In this document: positions 19,739 to 29,010 of the stretch, in pieces
How the letters are laid out: the number at the start of each line of letters is the position of its first letter
How positions within the stretch are numbered: the stretch's first letter is position 1
Assembly: GCF_000153105.1 (NCBI RefSeq)
Contig: NZ_CH672376.1
Span: 2,707,917 to 2,765,157, forward strand
From: Blastopirellula marina DSM 3645
Lineage (GTDB): Bacteria; Planctomycetota; Planctomycetia; Pirellulales; Pirellulaceae
Length of the DNA: 57,241 nt
Reading direction: 5' to 3'
Translations under genes and position numbers: made by a program
Notes under the pieces: model-generated
Seen by the model: only the letters and a program-made list of their open reading frames with translations
Told to the model about the DNA's origin: nothing
Database searches by the model: none

Positions 19739-21808
19739 TTAAAACAGCACGCGAGACTGGATGAACTCCCAAACCTCGTGCAACCAGGTGTACCCAAGCG
19801 GCGCCGTCCCACAATTGATTTTCGCGGTAGCAGTCGCTCCGGTTCGTAGCTGCGGCATCGCGGCCAATAGTTTTTCTTTGTCGATTGCAACTTTGATGCG
19901 GACGATTTGTCCTTCGTCCGGATCGGCTTGGGCAAGTCGCTGAATCTCGACTAACTTCCCTTCGAGCTGCGTTCCTGGGTTACTGGCCATGATGTAGGTC
20001 ACGTCCAACTCATCGCCCAGTTCCTGTTGAGCGCCGACGATGTGCTGTAGACGCTTCTCCGGCATCTTGACTTCCAGAACCCATTCTTGATTGGGGTCGA
20101 CGACCGTCATCAAGATTTGTCCCGGCGAGACAGGGCGTTGCATCAGCGAGTCGCGAACGTCCCAACTGACGATTTCGCCCGCGATCGGACTGCGAACTTC
20201 CAGAAACTGCTGCTTCTGCGCGAGCAACGCCAACTGGTCGGTCAGTTTGGTGATTTCCATTTCGGCAAGCGACAGGTCAATCGCCAGCTGACGCTTTTCG
20301 TCGTCATCTTTGGCGAAATTGCGGCGGTGAATTAAACCGCGCAGCGACTGCTCCGCTTTCGACTGCTCGCCCAGCAAGCGTTCGTACTGCATATCGAGAT
20401 CCCGGTTGCGCAACTTGGCGACCAATTGCCCCGTTTCGATGAATTGACCATGGCTCACCGGAACATCGACCACTTCCCCTTCTTCGCGGACAAAGATGTC
20501 GCGCTTTTCGATCGGGGTCAGCGTCGCCTGACCAGAGAGTCGAAAGGGGACCTGGATCAAGCAGAGCGCCAAGGTCGCCGCAATCACAGCGACGACAACG
20601 CCGACCGTTTTCGGAAGATTGCGAGCTTCGACCAGCAGTCGCGATTTGGCGAGCAAACGCCACAACGGAGTCAACGGGATATTGTTGTAGTCGATCGCAT
20701 TGGCCAGCGCTCGGCAGCTATGCTCCGAGATCAGCTCAACCCCTTTGCGAAATTCGGCCTGGTTCGAGCTGTCTTCGATTTGCTCGACGATCAGAGCGCC
20801 CAGGATTTCACCCTGGAATTCCCGTTCCTCTTCGCCTTCCAGTTTTTCGTTGGCGTCGGTCGCATGTTCGGGACGACGAAGCGGAATGATCGCGATTGTT
20901 TTGGTGTGCGACTCGTCCACGTAGTCGTGTACGGCCGTTTCCAACTGCGGCGAAAGATCGTCGGTTTGCCCGTTGAACCAAAAGGCCTCGCCGGTATCCA
21001 TGACCGTTTTGGTCAAACCGCCCAGCAGCGTGATCTGGTTGGAGCGCGCGTCGAAGACGTCTTGTCCGCTCACCGCTTCGACTTTCCAGCGCCGTCCGCG
21101 CCGCAATGCGACGCTCACGCGGTCACAGCCGATAAGGCGGCGCCCTTCGTTGGCGATGGTGTAAGCCGTTTGACGAAGATCCAAGTTTTCGTGAACCGCG
21201 CGGGAGAACTGCTCGATCTTCGCCCACAACGACTGGCGGTCCGAGTAGTCTTTCAGCTGACGCGTTTTAAACCATTCGGTCGTCAGCCCGCACATTTGTT
21301 CGAGAAAGCGGAGATAGCCGCGCTGACTCGCGGGTTGCGAGTCAGGACGCTGGAAGATCTCGATAACCCCCTCGACCTCTTGTTCTTCGTTTTTGATCGG
21401 AGCGACCACCAGCAGCGAATTGGTCGGGTTGCCGGAAGCGCCTTCTTCAATCGAACCCGATTGAGGAGCCAGCAGTTGGCCGGGAGCGCCTTTGAACATC
21501 TCTTCGATCAAACGCAGATGGCGAATGCCGTCGGCGTCTTCCGGATCGACCAGACTGCGCGTCAGGTTGACCTGATAGATCAACCGCGGACGGCGCTTCT
21601 CATCGTAGATCCAGACGGCGCCGCCGATCGCGGCCAACGCAGAGACAACTTTTGGCAACATCTCGCGGAAATAATCTTCCGGCGGGACATTCTGTTTCGA
21701 AAGCGCAGCGATCTCTTGGATCAGACTTCGAATCTGTCGCTTCGTGCTTTCGAGTGACTCTGGATTAACCGAGGACGATTCGGAGGACATAGCGGATTGT
21801 TGATTCAT
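19739..21808 (-). CDS. GAF-domain protein fused to HlyD-type adaptor
   Basis: 689 residues, ATG at 21808. Residues 15-170 and about 195-375 form GAF-like regions (the second includes ANEGRRLIGCDRVSVALRRG and GALIVEQIED). A single membrane span follows near 400-425 (VGVVVAVIAATLALCLI). Then come a lipoyl half (EGEVVDVPVSHGQFIETGQLVAKL), a coiled-coil hairpin (about 470-540), a second lipoyl half (SPIAGEIVSWDVRDSLMQRPVSPGQILMTV) and a C-terminal barrel. So a cytoplasmic sensor-like module is joined to a periplasmic adaptor arm. GAF domains bind small ligands or mediate dimerisation; the ligand here cannot be read. The gene lies first in the three-gene adaptor run, 293 nt after the SecA-like gene. 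Confidence 0.85.
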   Translation of the reverse strand: MNQQSAMSSESSSVNPESLESTKRQIRSLIQEIAALSKQNVPPEDYFREMLPKVVSALAAIGGAVWIYDEKRRPRLIYQVNLTRSLVDPEDADGIRHLRLIEEMFKGAPGQLLAPQSGSIEEGASGNPTNSLLVVAPIKNEEQEVEGVIEIFQRPDSQPASQRGYLRFLEQMCGLTTEWFKTRQLKDYSDRQSLWAKIEQFSRAVHENLDLRQTAYTIANEGRRLIGCDRVSVALRRGRRWKVEAVSGQDVFDARSNQITLLGGLTKTVMDTGEAFWFNGQTDDLSPQLETAVHDYVDESHTKTIAIIPLRRPEHATDANEKLEGEEEREFQGEILGALIVEQIEDSSNQAEFRKGVELISEHSCRALANAIDYNNIPLTPLWRLLAKSRLLVEARNLPKTVGVVVAVIAATLALCLIQVPFRLSGQATLTPIEKRDIFVREEGEVVDVPVSHGQFIETGQLVAKLRNRDLDMQYERLLGEQSKAEQSLRGLIHRRNFAKDDDEKRQLAIDLSLAEMEITKLTDQLALLAQKQQFLEVRSPIAGEIVSWDVRDSLMQRPVSPGQILMTVVDPNQEWVLEVKMPEKRLQHIVGAQQELGDELDVTYIMASNPGTQLEGKLVEIQRLAQADPDEGQIVRIKVAIDKEKLLAAMPQLRTGATATAKINCGTAPLGYTWLHEVWEFIQSRVLF

Positions 21809-22102
21809 CGAGAACTTGGGAAGGGATTGGGAACCCGGCTTGGGGGCTCCAACATCAGAATCTTACTACCCACCTTACCAACGGCGAGCGAAAACCGAAA
21901 TCGACGTATTTCAAATCCAATTCAGATCTTTGGGTAATCGCCGGCAATCTGCCGCATCAATTTGATTTTGCGGATTGTCGTGATCGTAACGACTAGCGGC
22001 GATTGAAGTTGAATACGAAAGTAGGAGTGCAATCGCCCAAACAATTGAGACGTTCTGGCTGCGGTTTTCGTTCCGAATAGAACGAGTTTGCGGGACGGTG
22101 CG

Positions 22103-24067
22103 TTAGTCTGGGGAGTCTAGGTAAGGGTCCTGCCCCATTTCGCGGTGCATTTTCTTGCGCATCTTTTCGTGATAGAGCAGCACCTTGCGGTCTCCAAAAT
22201 GCTTGCGTTCGATTTTTCGCTGTGCTTTGCGGAAGAGAGAGGCGTAACTATTGAGTTCGCCGGTCGCTCTTTCGCCGATCGCCGCCAGCTTTTTGGCGCG
22301 GATCGGGCCATAGCCGATTCGAAGGCAATCGTCGTCAAGCGACATGTATTGTCGGACCGAACCAGGATCTCCCTGGCGTCCGCAACGACCGACAAGCTGA
22401 CGATCGATCCGAGCCGAATCGTGTAGTTCGGTGCAAATCACATGCAACCCGCCCAACTCTTTGATCTCTTGCGACAGTTTAATGTCGGTACCGCGTCCGG
22501 CCATATTGGTGGCGACGGTCACTTTGCCGGGGGCGCCGGCGCGAGCGACAATTTCAGCTTCGATCGCGACGTGACGCGCGTTGAGAACTTCGTGGGCGAT
22601 CCCTTCGGCCTCTAATAATTGGGCCAAGTGCTCGCTCTTTTCGATGGTTCGCGTGCCGATCAAGATCGGGCGGCCGATCGCGTGGAGTTCGCGAATCTCC
22701 TCGATGATCGCTTCCCATTTGGCCTCTTCGGTGCCAAAAACGCGATCGGACCATATTTTTCGTTGCACCTTACGGTTGGTCGGACAGCGAATGACGTTGA
22801 TCTTGTAAATCTTTTTGAATTCGGCGGCCGAAGTCGATGCGGTGCCGGTCATGCCGCCCAGGTGCGGATAGCGGATGAACATATCCTGCACGGTAATTCG
22901 CGCTGCTTGGCCGGTGGCGACGGTCACTTCGATCTCTTCTTTCGCTTCGATCGCTTGGTGGATGCCGCCGCTCCATTTTCGACCTTCCGCGAGACGGCCG
23001 GTCGACTCGTCGACGATCACGATCTCGCCGTCATTGATGACGTAATGCTGATTGAAGTGGAAGTCGCGGGCGACCTTGATCGCGCGCTCGATGTAGTCAT
23101 ACAGGTCGACCAGGCCGACCGGATCGAGTTCCGGCGGTTTGGCGAGCCGACGAACGAGTAAGCGACCTTCAATGGTCAGCTCGACCGACTTCCGGTCGTG
23201 ATCGTATTCGTATTCGTCGTCCTCGGTGAATTCTTTCGCCATTTCGGCGGCCCAGCGATAGCATGCGACCGCACGTTCTTCGGCTTCGCCGGGGATCGAA
23301 CTGATGATCAGCGGCGTGCGCGCGTCATCAATCAACACGCTGTCGGCTTCGTCCACTAGACAGTAGTAGGCGCCGCGTTGAACGGGGAGTTCGTTTTGCT
23401 CCTCTTCCTTCGACATCAGCGTACCGAGGACGCCGAGCCCTTGCTCGCGAGTCTGGCGAATCAGCAAGCGGTCGCGGAGAAAGTCGAAGCCGAATTCTTT
23501 CGAGGTGCCGTAAGTGATATCGCAGGCATACGCTTTCCGACGAGCGTCCGACGGCATTTGGCCTTCCACGACGCCGATGGACATTCCCAGCATCTCGTAG
23601 AGCGGCGCCATGATCTCGGCGTCACGTTTGGCCAGATAGTCATTGACCGTGGCCAAGTGAGCTCCGTTGCCAGGCAAAGCATACAGATACATCGGCAGCG
23701 TCGCCGTCAGCGTTTTGCCTTCGCCGGTCTCCATCTCCGCAATCGCGCCGTTGAACATGATCATGCCGCCGATGAGCTGCACGTCATAGTGGCGCATGCG
23801 AATGGTGCGGCGGCCTGCTTCGCGGACCAAGGCGAAAGCCTCAGGAAGCAGCCGAGCTAGCGATTCGCCGCTCTTCGCGCGATGACGCAGACCCAGGCTG
23901 TATTTGCGGAGTTCGCGATCCGATTTTGTTTTGAACTGTTCCTCAAAACGCTCGATCTTGGGGAGTTCGGCAACAAAACGCCCCAGGCCGCGTCCGGTGA
24001 CCCAGCTATACGCGTGGGAGACAGGATCGGCTTTGAAAGTGCGTGATTCGGCGATTTGCGTCGACAT
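22103..24067 (-). CDS. Short SecA-like preprotein translocase ATPase
   Basis: 654 residues, about 200-500 fewer than housekeeping SecA. Motifs present: Walker A GEGKT at 115-119, DEAD-type VDEADSVLIDDARTPLI (about 238-254), GMTGTAS, NMAGRGTDI, and QLVGRCGRQGDPGS of nucleotide-binding domain 2. The preprotein cross-linking region lies between them. The helical scaffold stops after its first long helices, and the helical-wing region and the C-terminal zinc-binding (CxCxSGxxxxxC) tail of SecA are missing. The catalytic core is intact, so it should hydrolyse ATP, probably at the membrane with SecYEG. It is transcribed toward the three HlyD-domain genes, which suggests an accessory (SecA2-like) ATPase for a subset of exported proteins. 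The 293-nt gap after it has no gene that I recognise. Orthology to named SecA2 types is not claimed. Confidence 0.88.
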   Translation of the reverse strand: MSTQIAESRTFKADPVSHAYSWVTGRGLGRFVAELPKIERFEEQFKTKSDRELRKYSLGLRHRAKSGESLARLLPEAFALVREAGRRTIRMRHYDVQLIGGMIMFNGAIAEMETGEGKTLTATLPMYLYALPGNGAHLATVNDYLAKRDAEIMAPLYEMLGMSIGVVEGQMPSDARRKAYACDITYGTSKEFGFDFLRDRLLIRQTREQGLGVLGTLMSKEEEQNELPVQRGAYYCLVDEADSVLIDDARTPLIISSIPGEAEERAVACYRWAAEMAKEFTEDDEYEYDHDRKSVELTIEGRLLVRRLAKPPELDPVGLVDLYDYIERAIKVARDFHFNQHYVINDGEIVIVDESTGRLAEGRKWSGGIHQAIEAKEEIEVTVATGQAARITVQDMFIRYPHLGGMTGTASTSAAEFKKIYKINVIRCPTNRKVQRKIWSDRVFGTEEAKWEAIIEEIRELHAIGRPILIGTRTIEKSEHLAQLLEAEGIAHEVLNARHVAIEAEIVARAGAPGKVTVATNMAGRGTDIKLSQEIKELGGLHVICTELHDSARIDRQLVGRCGRQGDPGSVRQYMSLDDDCLRIGYGPIRAKKLAAIGERATGELNSYASLFRKAQRKIERKHFGDRKVLLYHEKMRKKMHREMGQDPYLDSPD

Positions 24068-24533
24068 AGGCTCTTTAAAAAGGGTTTTTCGCAGCTACTT
24101 AGTATGACTTCCAGCCGCGAAGGTTCCCACCGTCTGGTCGCCGGAAACCTTCGGATTGCCGCCGTTAAAATAGGCAAGATCGGAACGGGGTTGGTTTTGG
24201 CGAGGCAAGGCGGCAAAGTTTGCGCAGATATCCTGTTTGCTCAGTGGAGGATCTCCAACAGATCGATAATTCGGTTTATGACAATGGCCGCGTGCTTTTA
24301 CTTAATCGCTACAGGTCGTTTCGCCGACATCTCTAATACGTCCAGAACAACCGCACTACGCTCGGTAAGCGGAGGTGGTTCGGCCAGTGGCGGACAAGCG
24401 AAGCTGGTGATGAAGCTAACCCTTCGTCGCACCTAAACACACTTGAATTCGCCTCATGCTTGCGGCTCACTCCGCATCGCCCCGGCGCATGGCATGAAAC
24501 ACGTTTGGCAGTCGTAGCGTGCGAGCAAAGATC
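24068..24533. other. Divergent intergenic region between secA-like and BBP7 genes
   Basis: 466 nt with no supported gene. An open frame over 24056-24436 has no homology that I recognise and no ribosome binding site. The region contains GGCAAAGTTTGCGC (24212-24225), whose core GCAAA-G-TTTGC is an 11-nt palindrome and resembles the arm of the hairpin at 10694. Promoters for both flanking genes should lie here, but no clear -35/-10 pair is visible. Confidence 0.45.
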
Positions 24534-25955
24534 ATGAAGCCCAATATATTGATTCTATCGACGGCCTTATCCGCCGTCGCGCTATTCTCGACGCAAGTCG
24601 GCGCTCAAACGCCGTACGCACCGGGCTATCCGCCACAAGCGGCTCCGGCGTATGGTGGTCCAAGCGGATATTCGATGCTGGGTGACGGCAATGCAATGCC
24701 GTATGGTCCAATGGGACCTGCGTCTGGCTATGCCGCGTCTCCGGTCGGATACCAGCAAGGCGCTCCACTTGATTATCAAGACCCGAGCATGCAGCCGATT
24801 CCGGCGACCGATTACGGCGACTACGGTCCGCAAGCGGCGTACGACCAAAGCGTTCTCACGGGTTCGCCGTATGCCGAAACTTGTCAGGACGCATCGTGCA
24901 ACAGTTGCGATCTGCCTCCTCGCGTTTACGGTTCAGCCGACCTGCTGGTCATGTGGCGTAAAAATTCGACCTTGCCGGCATTGTTGACGACAAGCGCTCC
25001 CGCAGATGAAGGAGTCATCGGCGCACCGACCACGCAAACGCTGTTTGGCGGAACCGAACAAGGTCACCCGTTGACCGGCGTCCGATTCACCACCGGGCTG
25101 TGGCTCGACAACTACCAAAACTGGTCGGTTGGCGGTCGCTTTCTAGCGCTGGAACGTGAAGTTCTGGGGATCAATACGACATCGGCTCAGTTCTCGACGC
25201 TCGCCTTTCCGTTCTTTAACACCAACACCGGTACGAACGGATCCTTTGTCGTCGCATTGCCGGGCGCCGGCACCAATGCGGCCGACGACACGTCGGTGAA
25301 CATTCGGAAGACGAATAACTTTTATACCGGCGACATCTTCCTCACGAAGCATATCGTGACGAACCATGCGAATCGCGTCGACTTTGTCACCGGCTATAGC
25401 TTTGCTCGGATCGATGATGCATTGGCGATGAACTCGCAGTTTACGGCAAGAAACGGCGGCGGCAGCTTTCCGCTAAATTCAACGGTCACAACTTCGGACA
25501 ACTTCTTAGCCAAGAACGACTTTAACGGTGGTCAGTTCGGTTTGATCTTCGACTTCCAAGATGGCCCGTTCACCTGGCGTGCTCTGACCAAGATCAGCGT
25601 TGGCGGAATGCATCAACGGATGGCGATCAACGGCAGTCAAACGGTAACGGATCCCTTTGGCGGACCGCCGACGACAACGGGCCAAGGCTATTACGCTCGC
25701 AGCTCGAATAATGGCAACTATCAGCGAGACGTCTTCTGCTATATTCCGGAAGCCAACGTCGACCTGATCTACGCTTTGAACGGCAACTTGGACTTGAAGG
25801 TCGGTTGTACTTACATCTATGTCAGCGATGTCGCTTTGGCTCAAAGCGGCGTACCGGGAACGATCAACCCCAACGGCGGCGATCCGGTCTTCCAGTTCGC
25901 CAGCGACGACTATTGGGCGTTGGGCGCCACGTTTGGTCTCGACTTCCACTACTAA
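24534..25955 (+). CDS. BBP7-type outer-membrane beta-barrel protein
   Basis: 473 residues from ATG 24534; a GTG 15 nt upstream is also possible and would add five residues. The signal peptide is KPNILILSTALSAVALFSTQVGA, followed by Q. A Pro/Tyr/Gly-rich low-complexity segment (about 25-105) and a short Cys cluster (CQDASCNSCDLP) precede the barrel. The barrel begins RVYGSADLLVMW and GVRFTTGLWLDN and ends GLDFHY, in keeping with planctomycete BBP7 barrels. It is a diverged relative of the gene at 54312-55886. It faces the giant dockerin gene tail to tail, with an intrinsic terminator 28 nt after its stop. Likely an outer-membrane structural or transport protein; no substrate can be proposed. 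Confidence 0.85.
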   Translation: MKPNILILSTALSAVALFSTQVGAQTPYAPGYPPQAAPAYGGPSGYSMLGDGNAMPYGPMGPASGYAASPVGYQQGAPLDYQDPSMQPIPATDYGDYGPQAAYDQSVLTGSPYAETCQDASCNSCDLPPRVYGSADLLVMWRKNSTLPALLTTSAPADEGVIGAPTTQTLFGGTEQGHPLTGVRFTTGLWLDNYQNWSVGGRFLALEREVLGINTTSAQFSTLAFPFFNTNTGTNGSFVVALPGAGTNAADDTSVNIRKTNNFYTGDIFLTKHIVTNHANRVDFVTGYSFARIDDALAMNSQFTARNGGGSFPLNSTVTTSDNFLAKNDFNGGQFGLIFDFQDGPFTWRALTKISVGGMHQRMAINGSQTVTDPFGGPPTTTGQGYYARSSNNGNYQRDVFCYIPEANVDLIYALNGNLDLKVGCTYIYVSDVALAQSGVPGTINPNGGDPVFQFASDDYWALGATFGLDFHY

Positions 25956-25983
25956 TCGGTGGTTGAGACAGGTCGATGCAATC

Positions 25984-26017
25984 AAGCAGAGCCGGCTCAA
26001 AAGAGCCGGCTCTGCTT
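25984..26017 (+). terminator. Intrinsic terminator between convergent genes
   Basis: Perfect 15-bp stem (arms 25984-25998 and 26003-26017, core GCAGAGCCGGCTC) with an AAAA loop, followed by ATTTCTTG on the plus strand. It serves the BBP7-type gene and might also stop the convergent minus-strand gene ending at 26051, although the T-run there is weak. Confidence 0.85.
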
Positions 26018-26050
26018 ATTTCTTGTCGCTTGGCGATCGTCGTATGACGA

Positions 26051-28525
26051 CTAGAAATCCTCGAACGCAACGTCGACATTCGACAAACGGTCGACGATCG
26101 TTTCGATGTCACCGATTAGTCGGAAGATCACCGCATCGCTAGTGTCGGCGATCAGAAGAAAATTCGGATCATTCAGCGAGAAGGTAATTGGCGCAACCAC
26201 CGGATCGGTGCCAGAGTCGTTGTCGTGGTCGATCCGCAAGAATGCCTGGCCCGTTTTGGTGGCCGTATTGAACAAAAATCCTTCGACCGAAAGCAACTCG
26301 TCCCAGCCTTGGTCAGGCGAGTACCATTCCAATTTGCCCTCGTTGCCCGGCTGCTTCGAGACAGCGAACAGAATTGAGTTTTCGCCCACATTCGAGATCG
26401 AATCGTTGGGACCGCGATAAGCCGGCGTTCGTCCTACAAATCCCAGGCCGAGTGCCGGCGGAGTGAGAGTGCTGGGACTGATCGTGATGTTGGAGATCAT
26501 GATCGTTCCATCGCTCATGACTGACACGTTGGGCGGCAGAGCCCCGCCAAACCCGGTGCCGTACGGATAAACGAATTTGGGAGCCGTGATCTTGACCGTG
26601 TAGGTTCCGGCGTCAATTCCAGCGAAATTGAATGATCCGTCCGCTTGCGAACTGAACGTGGTGCCGACAAGCGCTCCGTTACGGTACAGCCCGACCTGAA
26701 TGCCGCCGATGAATTGCTCGGGGCTGGCGCTGTTCCCGGCGTTGTCGTTCCAGACGCCGTCATAATTGACGTCAAAATAGAACCCGCCCGAGATCAAACT
26801 ATTGAACGGAACGCGGATGGTGACAGTCGCCGTATCGGTATGCACGACGTTTTGGTCATCGGTGTAGCTGATGGTGTAGGTGAAGGAATCAAAGCCTGGA
26901 AGCGCCGCACCCTTGTAGAGGAGCGACTTGTTGTCCGCTGAGATTGCTAGGCGACCCTCGGTTACCGCGTCGCCGTCGATAGCTACGATCGTAATTTCGG
27001 ACGCTGCGACGACGCGGCCGCTTTCGGTAGTGATGTAGTCGTTCGCCAACACTTCCAGCGTCACTTCTTCTCCCGGCAGCACCGTGGCGAAGGGTTCGGC
27101 ATTCTCCAGGTCATCCACTGCGATCACCGTGGGCGAAATATTGACCGTGACGGTCGCCGTGTTCGTATTATTGCTGTCGTTCGGATCCGTCAGCGTGTAT
27201 TCAAATACCTCGGTTCCTGCGCGGTTCGTCGGCAATCGGTAGACGATGTATTCATCGGAAAGATTGGGAAGACCAGCCACTGGATATTCGGCCGTCGTTC
27301 TCACCATCACGCGACTCTCGAGATCGGCGATCGAGGTGAGTGCATCCAGACCGTAGTTAGCACCCAGGGTCAGATCGACGCCGGCGCCCATCACGAGCGG
27401 ATTGCCGCTGAAGTCCGTGTCGTTCGCTTTGACGTCAATGACGAGATACTGCTCGCCATCAATCTCGACAACATGGGGGTCATCAGCGGCGATCTCATCA
27501 ATCAGGTCGGCCGAAACGCCGACGACGTCATTGTTGGCGCCGGGAACTGCTTCGACGGTGATCGTGATCATGGGGAACGCGATGTTCACGACATCCAAGG
27601 GATCCTCATTGTCGGGATCTGGGTTGACCAGATCTTTGAACACGATCGCCGACTGGTTCACGTCTTTCGAATCGGGATCGTTATCGTCGACCGTTGCATC
27701 GGCGAAGAGCCCTTGTAGCGTGAACGTTCCCGTCGAGGTCGGCGTAAAATCAATCGTGTAGAGAACCTGGTCAGCGGTCCAACCGCCTGGCAGGGCATTC
27801 CCGTTACTAATGGCGGAGGTCCCGCCGGCGTTTTTGATGAGGCCTGTGCTGGTGACCCCGATCTGCACAGTGCCGGGACCGAAGTACTCGCCCAAAGTTC
27901 CGGGCTCATTCGGTTGGACGACTAAAGGATCGAATCCAATATCCAGAAAGGCGCCGGTGATATCCGGGGTGTCAAGATCGCCGCCGGTGAGCGCCGAAGT
28001 ATTGCGTACGGTGACGACCAAAGTGAAGACGCTTTGTTCGACATTAATCGAGATCGCCGGTCCGGCGTCCGGATCATTGTTTCCGTCAAAACTGGTGCTG
28101 GTCTTTCCCAGCGACTTACCGTCTTGCAAGATCTCGAAATTAAATGCGGCCGAATAGGAACTGTCCGCATCTTCCGCTTCAATCAAGGACTCTAGCATCC
28201 TAGTGATGTCGAGCGGATTGAAGACCCCATCGTTATTTACATCGAGAAACAGAACCTGCTCCCCTTCGAGACCGCCGGCGGTCTGGGAGGTTTGCATGAA
28301 GGAGCGGTTCCCCTGCTGAATCTGGGCAATCATGATCTCCAGATCGGCATTGTCGACCTTTTGATCGTCGTTCACATCAAGCCCCATGCTGGGGTTATGC
28401 CAGGCGTTCAGATCAGCCGCCAGCATCGCGCGGGGCTCGAGGGCCTCCATATTGGCGCCAACCGTCCGCGAGGAGCGGCGAGTGGATGGGCGGCGGTTCG
28501 AGGCAGATTTATTTCGCTTTTTCAT
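26051..28525 (-). CDS. Dockerin protein with N-terminal dockerin and SdrD-like domain
   Basis: 824 residues from ATG 28525; upstream in-frame residues look like untranslated sequence, since from this ATG the protein begins MKKRNKSASNRR like its relatives. The basic leader ends in the canonical motif MEALEPRAMLAADL (26-39). A dockerin lies directly after it at about 40-110 (DVNDDQKVD, then DVNNDGVFNPLDI), which is an unusual place; its first loop has Gln where Gly is expected. A cohesin-like region follows (about 130-290: FLDIGFDPLVV, ITIDF-type strands), then cadherin-like or VCBS-like repeats (about 310-590) and an SdrD B-like domain (GGFYFDVNYDGVWNDNAG, DGSFNFAGIDAGTYTVKI). The C-terminal region (ILFAVSKQPG) is not recognised. 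Probably an extracellular structural protein. Confidence 0.85.
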   Translation of the reverse strand: MKKRNKSASNRRPSTRRSSRTVGANMEALEPRAMLAADLNAWHNPSMGLDVNDDQKVDNADLEIMIAQIQQGNRSFMQTSQTAGGLEGEQVLFLDVNNDGVFNPLDITRMLESLIEAEDADSSYSAAFNFEILQDGKSLGKTSTSFDGNNDPDAGPAISINVEQSVFTLVVTVRNTSALTGGDLDTPDITGAFLDIGFDPLVVQPNEPGTLGEYFGPGTVQIGVTSTGLIKNAGGTSAISNGNALPGGWTADQVLYTIDFTPTSTGTFTLQGLFADATVDDNDPDSKDVNQSAIVFKDLVNPDPDNEDPLDVVNIAFPMITITVEAVPGANNDVVGVSADLIDEIAADDPHVVEIDGEQYLVIDVKANDTDFSGNPLVMGAGVDLTLGANYGLDALTSIADLESRVMVRTTAEYPVAGLPNLSDEYIVYRLPTNRAGTEVFEYTLTDPNDSNNTNTATVTVNISPTVIAVDDLENAEPFATVLPGEEVTLEVLANDYITTESGRVVAASEITIVAIDGDAVTEGRLAISADNKSLLYKGAALPGFDSFTYTISYTDDQNVVHTDTATVTIRVPFNSLISGGFYFDVNYDGVWNDNAGNSASPEQFIGGIQVGLYRNGALVGTTFSSQADGSFNFAGIDAGTYTVKITAPKFVYPYGTGFGGALPPNVSVMSDGTIMISNITISPSTLTPPALGLGFVGRTPAYRGPNDSISNVGENSILFAVSKQPGNEGKLEWYSPDQGWDELLSVEGFLFNTATKTGQAFLRIDHDNDSGTDPVVAPITFSLNDPNFLLIADTSDAVIFRLIGDIETIVDRLSNVDVAFEDF

Positions 28526-29010
28526 GGCCAGCCAACGGTTCTGGATGTGGGTAGTCAGGAGAATCTGGGGGGAGAGGGTCGTCTGTTGCCCCAGGATAAT
28601 TATGCGATTTGGGCTTCGCAATCAAATTCCTCGAATCGGTGCAATCGCTAAAGCTCTCCTGATCGGAATTTCTTCGGCAGTTCGGCGATTCGCTGCTTTT
28701 GGTCGCGATGCTCGGATGCAAAGTTCCCCCACAACCGACTTTTTTTGCGAAATCGATAGATTCCGTCGGATGTCGGACGCAAAGAAGGAACTTTGCCCCT
28801 ATTAAGCGCATCAGATTCTGACCAAGGGATCTGAATAGCTTGGAATAATCGATACAGCCGATATAGGCGTCGTAATCGCCGTATTAGCGGCAGATTAATT
28901 GTTGTTGCACTTAGGGGGCGCGATTATTGTGAGACTGTCGCATTTCGACATCACTCCAAATTCCGCTCCACCTTGCCGCTACGCACCTTCGCTCCTCGCG
29001 AGAATTGCAA
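28526..29010. other. Divergent intergenic region with long-spaced inverted repeat
   Basis: 485 nt between two divergent dockerin genes, with no gene I can support. GCAAAGTTCC (28718-28727) and GGAACTTTGC (28787-28796) form a perfect 10-bp inverted repeat separated by 59 nt. This spacing suits a looped operator as well as an RNA stem. The rest is AT-richer than the flanking genes, as expected for promoters. Confidence 0.5.
28902..28930 (+). promoter_or_regulatory. Candidate sigma-70-like promoter of the 622-residue dockerin gene
   Basis: TTGTTG at 28902-28907 and TATTGT at 28925-28930 have 17-nt spacing. Transcription would start about 75 nt before the ATG at 29011. The match is moderate, and planctomycete promoter rules are poorly known to me. 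Confidence 0.3.

Noticed and set aside
15916-21808. Classical type I secretion or RND efflux operon
   Set aside because: Adaptor proteins are present, but there is no ABC ATPase/permease, no RND pump and no TolC homologue in the window.
24056-24436. 126-codon frame in the SecA-like/BBP7 intergenic gap
   Set aside because: No ribosome binding site at its start and no recognisable motif; its 5' end overlaps the start of the SecA-like gene on the other strand.
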